Part shown: positions 23,113 through 33,701 of the stretch, one piece after another | Layout: each line of letters begins with the position of its first letter | Numbering within the stretch: position 1 is the first letter of the stretch | Assembly (NCBI GenBank): GCA_948567375.1 | Contig: OX419760.1 | Location: 3,596,001-3,660,000 of the forward strand | Length of the DNA stretch: 64,000 nucleotides | Origin: Lunularia cruciata | Lineage: Eukaryota; Streptophyta; Marchantiopsida; Lunulariales; Lunulariaceae | Reading direction: 5' to 3' | Notes under the pieces: model-generated | Database searches by the model: none | Told to the model about the DNA's origin: nothing | What the model saw: the letters and a program-made list of their open reading frames with translations, nothing else | Program-made: the position numbers and the translations under genes

Positions 23113-25174
23113 ATAATAATCTATTTAAATGTGATTCGAGTTGATGAAAATTTAATTACATCATAGAAGTGAACTATATGGAGTTACATTTTGGTAAGAA
23201 TTGTACATGTACATTAGCAAGACACCAGTAATGAGATAGATTTCTATTTGCTAAATTTGATAGATTTCTATCCGCTAAATTTATATGATGTGATTTTATG
23301 AGTCAAAGTTTAAATAAAAAATGTATAGCTTTAAAGTAAATATACATTTAAAAGTGGAAATTTTTTAAAAACCATATAATACTTTAAATAATCAAACCAT
23401 GCTTAACTTATGAAATGTTAAATATAATTGACTAGAGGAAAGTAGAAGAATGAGTATATAAAAATCAATCACTTCTTCAAAAAATAATATCAAAAATATA
23501 TTTATATTTATTTAAAAAAATAAATATTAAAATAAAACCATAAAATAAAATAATTTTAATATTGTACAAATATATGCCCAAGAGTCCATTACTTGGCTTT
23601 CTACATAATTTATATGTAGTTTTTCTGCAAAATATGATATATCTATGAAATCTAAGAAAAAGAAATTTACAAAAATATGAGTAAGGTAAATTTTATAATA
23701 CAATGTATAAAATGTAATGTGCAATGTTTATCTCAATCAGTCTTGTTTATAATGCAATCATAATTGAACTTTTCTTTGATTTGCCAAGCATACATGAGGG
23801 TGATAGATAGATGAAGGTTTCAATTAGAGATCATTGAAATACAAATTTAATTCTCAATAAAGTTAAATAATAACTCCAAAAACCAGAGAAGATTTAAATT
23901 TTATTGATACTTAAGAAGCCTACTTATAAATAACTTTTTGAATTTCAAAGTTTCAAAAAATCAATAATACTTATATATTTTTCTTAAGCTAAATTTTTCT
24001 TAAGCTGGATTGTGTTTTGAAAGAACATTCTATAGTTCAATACTTGCTGAAATACAAAGATCACAAATTACTTGAAAAGTCAATTAGAGACATTTGAAGT
24101 CTATGACAAAATATAATTTAGGTTATTTGAAATAAAAATGAGATCAAAAATATAAAATTTTAAATGTGGTTAAACTAATATAATTTTTTCTAATGATCTA
24201 AGCTACCTACTTGAATAATAGAAAATTATTATAAATTTATATGTTTGATATGATATATTTAAAAATTATTATATTTATTTGATAGATTGTGCAACAATTT
24301 ATCACTATTATGACTTAAAAAAAATATTTAGTATTCAATCTAAGTAATAATGTAATAATAAAAATTTAATTGATATATTGAATAATAATATTTTATTAAG
24401 TAAATTTGAGAATATTAACTCATATTTATGTATTTTATCCAATGTTTTGATAAAAACCATCTTTATTAGAGTCTCTTTCTTTATTCCTAAAGAAATATGG
24501 AGTTCTTAATTAATTTCAAAAAAATAATCTTAGTAATGAAGTTAGAATTTGGAACATAACCTATCAAATCTTGTTACTTAAAAGAAATATTGAATCCATG
24601 AGTAATTTCAAAGATTAATCTTGTCAAACTTATGAAGAAAAAATGCATTATATTAACTCATAATTGAATAACAACCTATATTCTATTCCATAATCACTGA
24701 TGTTCTTATATCAATAATTACCTATTTTCAATCAATGAACTAACCAACCATCTTATATAGCTCAAAATAGATATAGTATTATTAATACTTATCATTTTAA
24801 AGCACTCCATAAGAGTAACCATAAATATGTGAATGGATACCAACAAAATTATTTATTTAAATTGAAGATTTTTTCTTTCTTGACATGTCTATATGAGACA
24901 GTTCTGAACTGAGGATACTAGATTATCCATATAGTTGTGATTTATCCAAAGGATAAACAATTGTTTCATTAAGAAACTAAAATTGATTATTTTGTTTAGA
25001 AACTAAAATTGATTGTTTTGTTTAGAAACTAAAATTGAACTTGAAAGTAGATTTTAATTTGTATTCATCTGGATCTACCAAAGAATGAAGGATCACTTGA
25101 ATTCTTGCATGTTTTTAATTTTCAAATTCAATCTTTCAAAGAGGTGATCTCCATAAGATAAGAAGAAGGTGATC
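23113..25174. other. AT-rich stretch, nothing recognised
   Basis: About 2 kb of very AT-rich DNA with many A/T homopolymers and no long open frame. A phrase around AAACTAAAATTGA repeats three times near 24975-25040. It is probably heavily decayed repeat DNA. Confidence 0.5.
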
Positions 25175-25640
25175 CTTGAATAATAAGGAAAAGGATGAGA
25201 AGACCCGTCAAGGTATACAAAGATAAAATCTAGACAATAAATGCGGCTAAATCCAATAGTATCAAAATAAGAGACTTGTCTTATTACACCTAAGATGTCA
25301 AAAGCTATGTAAGTCTTTTGATTTATACACACAATTGAACCATCTAAAGAAGCATCAACTAATATGTTTGCTTTCCTATGGATTACTCCAACAAAACTCT
25401 ATACAACAATGAACACGCAATGTCTTATCCGATAGTAAAATACAGAATAAGGGAAGTAAGAGTGGTAGCTTGTAGTTTAGTATGGTAGGCTCTAATACAT
25501 ATATTGACAACCATGTCAAACACCATATCCTTTGTTCCATATAACTAGAGGAACACAAAGCTTACCTTGTTGGATGGTACTGAAGATCTTAACTACTATT
25601 GCTTTGCTTGCCACCCATCCATAAATATGTGTATACAAAA
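25175..25640 (-). mobile_element. RLE-type non-LTR retrotransposon, copy F (3' fragment, old)
   Basis: On the minus strand this matches the end of the nuclease domain and 3' UTR of copies A-C: the GGATGGGTGGCAAGCAAAGC-like block near 25610, the GGAACAAAGGATATGGTGTT-like block, CATAGGAAAGCAAAC, and the 3' UTR with GGTCTTCTCATCC. The palindromic stop is degraded. The reading frame is lost. It resembles copy D in divergence. Confidence 0.75.
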
Positions 25641-26470
25641 TACAATGTAGAACCTTATTTGCATTGTAGATTTGGATATGTGGAGAATAATGTATCACTT
25701 TTTCTTTTTTTCCCACTTTATCTCATTTCTAGTAGTTTAGTAGTGTTTTAGAAAATAGATTAAATTTTAGGACAGTATTAAGTAGGATCAATCAATTAGT
25801 TTCTGCTTCATCCTAAACAAAATCTAAACCTAGCTTGACAAACCTCTTGCCAATCATAGGTTTATGGAATGAAGCCTTGAATTCTACTACAGAGACCAAA
25901 CAACATGGATTTTGTATTATATCCAATCCATGATGAACTAATCCATGCAATGTAGACTACAATACAAGATGAATCAAAATGACATAAATTTTTTGTGAAA
26001 GTCCTTTGTATGAGCTATGGAGCGACAAGCATACCAACATTCTATGGGATTCTTCTACCAATTCAAAATCCACACCTTGCAACTTGTGGTGTACTGCCAA
26101 AGAACCATTTGTTACAATTTTGCAAGAGGTTTGCGTGTGTATTGTTTGACCATGATCCTTCACTAACTGTTGCAACAACTAAGGAGCAACCAAGAAAAGG
26201 GATCTATAAAAAGGTGACCCCACTCCATGAGGAGTTACTTTTTACTTACATCATTTTTCATTTCTTGCATTGGAAACTCTTGAACTATTGTCCAAGATCT
26301 ATTATAGAGTAAAGTGAAGCGCAAACTCAAGTGCAAAGTGCAAAAGTGTAAGAGTGCTAGGGGGTAATACAAGAGAATGTAGAATTGAATACTTGTAGGA
26401 TGGTGAAACGGGCAATGGTGGTCAATATAGAGGCAAAACCACACAAGGAAAACAAAATTGTTTGCAAATC
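25641..26470. other. Decayed repeat region, possible gypsy protease piece
   Basis: No intact gene. On the minus strand near 25960-26180 a frame reads DHGQTIHTQT...LQGVDFELVEE, which loosely resembles the linker after a Ty3/gypsy protease, but the Asp-Ser/Thr-Gly active site is not visible. I treat this as weak. Confidence 0.3.
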
Positions 26471-26821
26471 TTGTCACGCCATTTGTAGTGTCGCATCTAG
26501 ATTGCTCGAACATGGGAGTTGCAGTGATAGTAGTTAAAGGTATTTTAGTAGTTTCCCATAGACTACTTTTTGACGATCAGATTTTATGTTTGGGGTATTG
26601 ACTCCATGGTGGGGCCCATTGTCACTTTACACCGTTTGTACCTTCAAATATGCCATCAGTAGGACCGTTAAGGTTTTTAGACCTAACTCGAGTCTAGGGG
26701 CATATTTTTGAAGTGCAACTCCAAAGAGCTCACTTCTCTGATGTTGAGCCTTTGAGTTCCTGGCTATGGTGGACAGAAGCCGGCGAGCGTCACCTGGATT
26801 CTCTTAGCTAGAGTGGGTATG
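26471..26821 (+). repeat. Family B gypsy LTR relic, interrupted by family C
   Basis: The sequence aligns well with family B LTR positions after the first 105-bp repeat: TTTGTAGTGTCGCATCTAGA, GCAGTGATAGTAGTTA, TTTATGTTTGGGGTATTGAC, GGCTATGGTGGACAGAAGCC and CTTAGCTAGAGTGGGTATG. It stops at 26821, exactly where the family C LTR begins. Family C therefore inserted into this LTR. Confidence 0.8.
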
Positions 26822-26925
26822 TGTAAAAGACCGAAACCAAGGAGAGAAATAAGAGAATGGAAACTCACATTGGGACACTTGAATGAGTGAAAACTCCGAA
26901 TGCCTAGCATGAGCTTTGGCTTTGG

Positions 26926-26933
26926 TATTTATA
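26926..26933 (-). promoter_or_regulatory. TATA box of family C LTR promoter
   Basis: TATAAATA on the minus strand, immediately downstream of the heat-shock-element cluster and upstream of the probable R region. Transcription would start near 26900 and read leftward. Confidence 0.7.
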
Positions 26934-26952
26934 GGTAGCATACAAGACCCTT

Positions 26953-27175
26953 GAAACTTCTCAGAAGCTTCCTTGAGCCGCTTTCTTGGAGTGCAAGCCA
27001 AGTTAACCAAGAAGCTTCTCAAGAAGCTTCTTTCTAGAAGCCGCCTACTTGGCGTGCAAGCTAAGCTAGTTAGAAGCTTCTAGAAGCTTCCTTCTAGAAG
27101 CTACCTCCTTAGGGCGCAAGTTAACTAGTTGGGAAGCTTCCCAAGAAGCTTCTTAGATGCTTCTAGAGTATTCTA
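26953..27175 (-). promoter_or_regulatory. Heat-shock-element cluster in family C U3
   Basis: At least seven perfect GAAnnTTC palindromes occur: 26953-26960, 26964-26971, 27011-27018, 27023-27030, 27073-27090 (two joined as GAAgcTTCtaGAAgcTTC, four contiguous nGAAn units), 27133-27140 and 27145-27152, plus half-matches up to about 27175. The heat-shock factor site is alternating GAA/TTC with 2-bp spacing, so 27073-27090 is a textbook high-affinity site. The nearest unit lies about 20 bp upstream of a TATA box in the LTR's own transcription direction. Confidence 0.8.
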
Positions 27176-27177
27176 GG

Positions 27178-30160
27178 CTATTTTGTCTTATTATCTACTT
27201 CGTAAGCCTGACTAACTTTGTCGCTAAACTCCACATTGTTACATATTCCACCGCCGCTAGTTGGTGACCTCCTCGTCGCCAGTGAAGCTTCAAATTCCTT
27301 GATGTCCGTCTGTGCATTTTGGAGGTGGGAAAGAGGTTCCCATGTGGGATCATGAAGGGGATACCCTTTCCAAAGGACCTTGTACTCCATATGTTGGCAA
27401 AGGCCTCGTTGAATATGGTGATGCGCAAGGATACAATCAACTTCGTACTCCTCATGATCATTGATAGGGACACGAAGAGGAGGAGGTTGGATTTGAGAGG
27501 AAAAGGAAGAGGGGTTAGGAACAAAGGGTTTCAACTTGGAAACATGAAAGACAAGATGGATACGCATGTGACAAGGCAAGGCAAGTCAATAAGCAACAGG
27601 AGAGACAATGTGGGTGATATCAAAGGGTCCTATCCAATTAAGGGCAAGTTTACGAACTTGGGTATCAAGTGGGAGAGGGAGGTTACTAGAGGATAACATG
27701 ACTTTATCACCAACTTCAAAGGTGAGATCACGACGATGGTGGTCCGCATATTGTTTTTGGCAATTCTGAGCAACAAGGAGGTGAGACTTGGCTTGTTGGA
27801 GAGATTGGGATATAGTGGTCAAGAATGTGGAAGTATGAGGAACCTAAGAGGGAGGGGGAGCAAGAAGAGAATCTAGAACAAGTGGATCTTGGCCAAAATT
27901 GAAAAAGAAGGAAGAAAATCAGGTGCTTGCCTGTTTGGAATTGTTGTAGGCAAATTCTGCAGCTGCAAGACATTCATCCCAGTTGGTATGGTGGACATTG
28001 ACAAAGGCCTGCAACATATCCTCCAATGTATGATTTGCACGTTTGGTTTGTCCATCAGTTTGAGGATGATAGGCCGTGGACAAAGCAAGCTTGGTGTCGA
28101 GTATCTGGAAGAGTGCTTGCCAAAACTTCCCTGTAAATCAAGGATCACAGTCGGAGATGAGTACATGTGGCATCCCATGATGCTTGAAGACATTGTCAAA
28201 GTAGATTTGCGTTGAGGTTGGAGCATCCACGGTATCACAGGTTGGTGCCAAGTGGATTTGCTTACTAAGCTTATCCACAAACACCACGATTGCGGTGTGT
28301 CCTTGTTTTGTCTTTGGCAAGGATGTGTTGAGATCCAAGCTCACATGCTCTTAGCAAGCGGATGGAATAGCAAGTGGTTGAAGGAGTCCACTCGGCTTCT
28401 GGTTGCTGGCCTTGTTACGTTGGCAACTCTCACATGATCGGACAAAGTCTCAAACATCTCGTGTCATGTTGGGCCACCATCATTGGCATTAGAGGGTGCC
28501 CAAGGTCTTGTCCACTCCCATGTGACCAACTATTGGTAAATCATGGGCTTCTTGAAGGCACATAAGTCAAAGATCACCTTTGGCTAGAACATAGATCTGG
28601 TCTGCATGGAATAAAAGGCCTTCCTTGAAGGAGAAGGTGTTGTATTCTTGTCGTATGCTATCAGACGACCGTGTACCATTTGGAAGAAGGGACCTTGTTG
28701 TAGAGCTGATTGAAACTCATTATGGACCTTAGGGTCAATGTACACCATTGTAATTGCCGTCGTGATGAGAGGAAGAGCCTTCAAATCAGGTCATCGTGAT
28801 AGAGCATCAAAGATGACATGGAACTGACCTAGTTTGTACTCAAGTTTGATGCCAATCAATTGGAGTTGCTCTTCCCATCGATGATGCCAACTCTTCATGT
28901 GCTCCAAGTGTAAGGTCTGCAACAATGGCTTGTGATCAGTTTGCATGATCATTTGTTTCCCCAAGAGGTAATACCTCCATACCTTGGTGGCATATACCAT
29001 TGCAAGTTGTTCCTGATCTTGAGCAGAGTAATTTCTTTAAGCTGTATTTAGTTGACGAGACACAAAGGCAATAAGATGTAGTCCATTTGGAAATTCTTGT
29101 TGCAACATAGCTCCAATTGCAAAGTTAGAAGCATCAAAATAAACCACACAAGGTAGTTGAGGATCATATAGTTGAAGAATGGGTCTTGAAGACACCATAT
29201 GCTTTAACTTCTAGAATGCTTCTTCATGCTTGGTGGTCCACTAGAAGCTTGAGTTCTTTCCCAAGAGGTCAGTCAATGGTGCAGCCATGTGAGCATAATA
29301 GTGGATGAACCATTGGTAAAAACTGGCCAATCCATTGAATGCTCGTACTTTTGTAGCATCATTTGGGGTAGGCCAATCAGTAATGGCCTTGATCTTCTCT
29401 TCTTCCATCTTGATCCCCTCTGATGAGATCTTATGACCCAAGAAGGTAACCTCCTTTTGCCAAAAAGCACACTTTGACTTCTTGTAGTAAAATTTCCATT
29501 GTCATAGTTGTCTTAGGACTTCTTGCACATGATTCATGTGTTCTGCCTCTGTCCTGCTATAGATAAGGATATCATCTAAGAACACCACCATGGACCGATC
29601 CAATAGTCCCCCCAACACCCGATGCATCTAATCCATGAAGATTGTTGGAACATTAGTGAGTTTGAAAGGTAGAACTCTCCACTTGAAATGTCTATTCCTT
29701 GTGCGAAAGGCAGTCTTTTGCACGTCCTCTCCTTCAATAGGAATTTGCCAATAGCCGCTATGAAGATCCAGCTTGGAAAAGTAGCATGCTCCACTAAGTT
29801 GATCAAGCAGGTCATCAATTCGAGGCAAGGGATATGCATTCTTCACGGTTTGCTTATTGAGTCCACGGTAATCAATACAAAAACAAAGTCCTCTATCCTT
29901 CTTTGGAACAAATAGTACTGGTGCTCCCCAAGGAGAGGTACTATGTCGTATGAAATTCTTCTCCAACAACTTTGTAAGTGTTGTTTGTAACTCCTCCAAC
30001 TCCTTTGGTGAGAGCTGATAGACTGGCAATAGTGGTACTCCTTGGCAATAACTCAATCTTGAAGGGTATACCTCGATCGGAGGGTAATCCCTTTGGCAAA
30101 TCATCCGGAAACACATCTGCAAACTCCTGAACTATTCAATCAACCATTGCTTGATGAGGC
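27178..30160 (-). pseudogene. Family C gypsy pol: RT, RNase H, integrase, chromodomain
   Basis: From 30122 leftward the RT reads [44 protein letters not shown] and FLDDILIYSR, followed by RNase H (VYFDASNFAIGAMLQQ, TDHKPLLQTL). The integrase appears at 28344-27586 (MSLDLNTSLPKTKQGHTAIV, LSTAYHPQTDGQTKRAN-type motif). The chromodomain lies at about 27453-27289 (EYEVDCILAHHH, MEYKVLWKGYPLHDPTWEPL). Stops and shifts occur near 29630, 29505, 29240 and 28560, so no full polyprotein is made. The domain residues are otherwise well preserved, which suggests fairly recent death. Confidence 0.85.
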
Positions 30161-30265
30161 TCTTGGCCCTCCTCAGATTGTTCTTGTGCAATCGGCTTGA
30201 CCCACACCGCGAATACAGACTTATCTTCCTCCAAAGCTTGCTCTGTGGCTACTTCATTAACAAAT

Positions 30266-31002
30266 TGTAATACCAAGGGTTAGCCATATGATCTAGATGT
30301 GAAATTCGGTTTGGTAACTTCAAGAATGATGTTATACATGATGGTCAAAATAGATCAGATAGAAGTATCACCAAAAGAGTACTTCTACTAATAGGGCGGA
30401 AACCAAAATAGACTTGAGAACCTTAGAACCAATAGCTAGACATATGATTTAAAGGTGAGAATTGGTTTGGTAACATCTGGAAGGATGTTACACATGATGG
30501 ACTAAACAGATCAGAAAGAGGTATCACCAAAAGGGGACTGCTACTAATAGAGTAGGAACCGAAATATGCCTGAAATCTTTGAAGGCAATTTTGGAGGCCT
30601 AAACGGATGAATTAGACCTCAAAAATATGCAGAATCTCCCCCCCCCAATGGAGGATAGGTTGGCTTTCCTCCCCCTTGCTTTGTCTCGTTGAGAGCTTTC
30701 CAACGGTACCTTACTCACATGATTATGAGATTCTTACAGGAAGATTCCCTAAAATATTCCCTCCGGTCAAAGCTTGTTTGACCAACCAGATAGGACCTAG
30801 ACCAGACAGGTCACCCATCCAAGTAAGTAATCCAAGGGTGGAGCTTGCTGACATGTCACCTATCTGTGTCCCTAATCCTATGGTGGAGCTTCCTTGGAGG
30901 AGATCCTCTTTGTCTATATAATAAAGAGAAGGTGCTCCCTTGGGGCATCGAATGTTTGAGTGTGCAATCTGTGTTTTCTTCTCTTGTCCTTGGAGTATTA
31001 CA
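30266..31002 (+). repeat. Family A LTR, copy 2
   Basis: A 737-bp LTR with intact ends TGTAATACC...GGAGTATTACA and the shared TATATAATAAAG box near 30917. Its flanking 5-mers (CAAAT and CTTAA) do not match, so it is not a clean solo LTR. Either the insertion was followed by rearrangement, or it is one LTR of a larger deleted element. It separates the family C pol from the family B gag region. Confidence 0.85.
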
Positions 31003-31332
31003 CTTAAGACGTAGATACAAACTTCTCCTGTGTCAAATGCCAAATGGTGGCAGAGTCATTCTCAGGTTGCTTTATGAGATGGAGGGTTTTCATTTAATTT
31101 TTTTATGATTGGACCCCCTCTATTCTCTACTTCCTATTTGTGCACCATGTTTGTGTGAGGTACCTTGACTTTTGAGCATTGGTGCTTTGGTGTGCTCTTG
31201 GTAGTGAGGCTAGAGTGATGATTAGTCAGACTACTTTTGTTTCTCTCCGTGAGGCAGGAAGTGATGACATGCAAACTATGAGAGTGTGTGCTATGATGGC
31301 AAGTAATAGGTTGCCTTTCCCTTAGTGTAGTT

Positions 31333-32750
31333 ATGTCAGTTAGAGTTACATTAGTGGATGGTGTTTTGTGGGTATTGGCAGTTGGTGGTGCTCAGTTGGT
31401 GTTGGCACTTGGTGGAGTACTTGCGGTTGCAATTTGCGGTTGTAGTTGTAGTTATTTTATCACGACGGAGTTCTTTGGAGATTCTAAAAGCGTTAGCCTT
31501 GTAGTACACAATGGGTTTACTCAGAGTGGCACTCGGTATCAGCTTGTATCTGAGGTCTCAATAAGAGAGAATATTGACTATGAGTTGGAGTTTGACACAG
31601 AAGCTAATTCAGTTGAGAGTGCACTTGGCGTGTTTGCACCATTGTTGTGGGACATGGATGAAATTTATGAAACCTCCAAAGGCCCTAGGTGTTACTCTGG
31701 TATGGTGGGTACCATTGAGTTGGATGACTTCATCCAAGAGTTTGATAGTTGGTGTGATTTGTAGTAGATGCAGAACCTAACTTTATTTACACCCTTCATG
31801 GCATGGAAATGGTTGTTTTAGTATTTGGAGGGTATTCCGCCGATGGATGTTATGGAGATAATATTGGTCTCCAAACTATTTCTCTATCACTTCAGGCTCG
31901 GTTGCCAAGAGTAGATTGGTAGTGCCCACAAGTTGAAGCTTGAGTAGCATTGGTGGAACTAGTGGAGGTGCACTAGATGGAGATAGTGCTACTATGAGTG
32001 GAGGTACCGCTATATGAGGTGGTGTGGTATTGGGGTTTAACTCCATGGTAGAGTTCTTCCAGTGTATGAGGCAGAACTACTAAGGAGTGCGGATTGACAA
32101 GTTGAGAAGCTTGCAAGAATTCCAACATAAGGCTAGAGAGAGCTTACACAAGGCATACACTTACATGAGGCGGTTGATGAATTTCACTTAGGGAGTTACT
32201 AAGACCCAAGCAGTCCTATTTTGGTATGGGATACTTGATAGGGAGTTGCAACATAGAGTTCGTGATGCTACGTTGTTACAGGCTACTTTGCCTACTTTGG
32301 CAGTGGTCTTTGGTTTGGTTCAGCATATTGAGCTCAACATGGTGGAGGAGAGGGTGGTGACAGTTGGATTTGGTAGGGAGACCTCATCCACAACTGTTAC
32401 TTCTTCTAGAGTGCAATAGAGTGCAAACGCCTAGTTGGTTTTTGAGGACAAGGTGGACAACCTAGGTCCTATGGAGCGAGTGGAGGACCTACTATAGTTA
32501 GACCCTTGCCTTCATTTTTGGGTAAGTAGTAGCTAGTGAGTAGTGGTGTTGCTTGTTGAACTTGTGGTGGACCTCACCATAGGAGAGAATGTACTCATGG
32601 TAGCGGACCTGATGCCTCTGGTGCATCATAGCCAACACAGAAGCAGTGTGAGCATTGCCATAGATTTGGTCACACTAGTGACCGATGGTTTGACCTACAC
32701 CCAGAGTTACGGAGTGGTAGGGCTACTATGTAGGTAGTTGAGGAGCTCCA
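31333..32750 (+). pseudogene. Family B gag with CCHC knuckles
   Basis: An open piece at 31333-31764 has no clear domain. A frame near 32110-32400 gives a gag-like helical segment (RESLHKAYTYMRRLMNFT, LDRELQHRVRDA). Near 32545-32700 two nucleic-acid-binding knuckles follow: one of the form CxxCGGPHHRREC and one CEHCHRFGHTSDRWF in which the last Cys is replaced. The frame is interrupted by TAG and TGA codons. Gag packages the element RNA. Confidence 0.65.
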
Positions 32751-32948
32751 GTTCATGGAGGACCAGGTGGTAGAGGTGGTGGTAGAGGTGCGGTACTTGC
32801 CCTTACTTTTGATATAACTATGGCTACTCGGATTGAGTAGTTGGAGTAGAGATTGGCTAGTATGGCTATTGCTTAGAGGAGATCAGATTCGGGTGTTGAG
32901 GCTTCCACCTCATATGTTGGTGATAGAGATGCTTTGGACTTCATGTGC

Positions 32949-33701
32949 TGTAATACCAAGAGCTAGCCATATGATCTAGATGTGAAATTTGGTTTGGTAC
33001 ATCTAGAATGATGTTTTACATGATGGTCAAAATAGATCAGATAGAAATATTACCAAAAAGGTACTTCTACTAATGGGGTAGAAAACCGAAATAGATTTGA
33101 AAACCTTAGAACCAATAGCTAGATATATGATTTGAAGGTGAGAATTGGGTTGGTAACATTTGGAAGGATGTTACACAGGATGGACTAAATAGATCAGAAA
33201 GAGGTATCACCAAAAGGGGACTTCTACTAATAGAGTTGGAACCAAAATATGCCTGAAATCTTTGAAGGCAATTTCGGAGGCCTAAACGGATGAATTAGGC
33301 CTCAGATATATGTATAGTCATTCCCAATGGAGGAAAGGCTGGCCTTCCCTCAACCCTGATTTATCTTGTTGAGAGCTTTCCAACAGTACCTCACCCACGT
33401 GATTTTGAGATTCCTATAGGAAGATTCCCTAAAAGATTCCCTTTGGTCAAAGCTTGTTTGACCAACCAGATAGGACCAGGACCGACATGTCACCCATCCA
33501 AGTAAGTAATCCAAGGGTGGAGCTTGCTAACATGTCACCTATCTATGTACCTAATCCTATGGTGGAGCTTCATTAGAGGAGATCTGCTTTGCCTATATAA
33601 TAAAGAGAAGGTGTTCCTTTGGGGCATCAGAGTTTGAGTGTGAAAGTGTGTGTTTCTCATGGTGTGTTTCTCTTCAGGTCTCCTATCCTCGGAATATTAC
33701 A
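32949..33701 (+). repeat. Family A solo LTR nested in family B
   Basis: A 753-bp LTR with TGTAATACC...GGAATATTACA ends and the TATATAATAAAG box. The flanks TGTGC (32944-32948) and TGTGT (33702-33706) match at four of five positions, consistent with a 5-bp target duplication. Removing the LTR and one flank rejoins the family B reading frame (DALDFM then CGAAQVDAS). It is therefore a solo LTR left by recombination. Confidence 0.85.

Larger units (their letters stand above)
26822..27243 (-). repeat. Family C 3' LTR
   Basis: The LTR begins TGTAACAATG at 27243 (minus) and ends CTTTTACA at 26822, giving TGTAA/TTACA inverted ends. It is preceded by a GCGGCGGTGGAATA purine-rich tract. The polyprotein stop (27178-27180) falls about 65 bp inside the LTR. 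Its U3 region holds the heat-shock-element cluster and a TATA box. Only one LTR of this family is present in the window. Confidence 0.75.
26822..30265 (-). mobile_element. Ty3/gypsy chromovirus (family C) with heat-shock-element LTR, 5'-truncated
   Basis: In element orientation (minus strand) it has RT, RNase H, integrase, a chromodomain and a 3' LTR of 422 bp. Gag, protease and the 5' LTR are missing. At 30265 the element is cut where a family A LTR begins. Stops interrupt RT and RNase H at several places. It is nested in a family B LTR relic on its other side. The chromodomain places it among the chromoviruses. Confidence 0.85.

Noticed and set aside
25995..26312. 105-codon open frame
   Set aside because: No domain. 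The opposite strand shows weak retroelement similarity, so this is probably a shadow in decayed repeat DNA.
27319..27696. 125-codon open frame on the plus strand
   Set aside because: It is the antisense of the family C integrase tail and chromodomain, which has clear motifs on the minus strand.
30266..33701. Two family A LTRs read as one short LTR element with gag inside
   Set aside because: The flanks of the outer ends do not match, and the right LTR has its own near-perfect target duplication inside a continuous family B frame. It is therefore a separate solo LTR.
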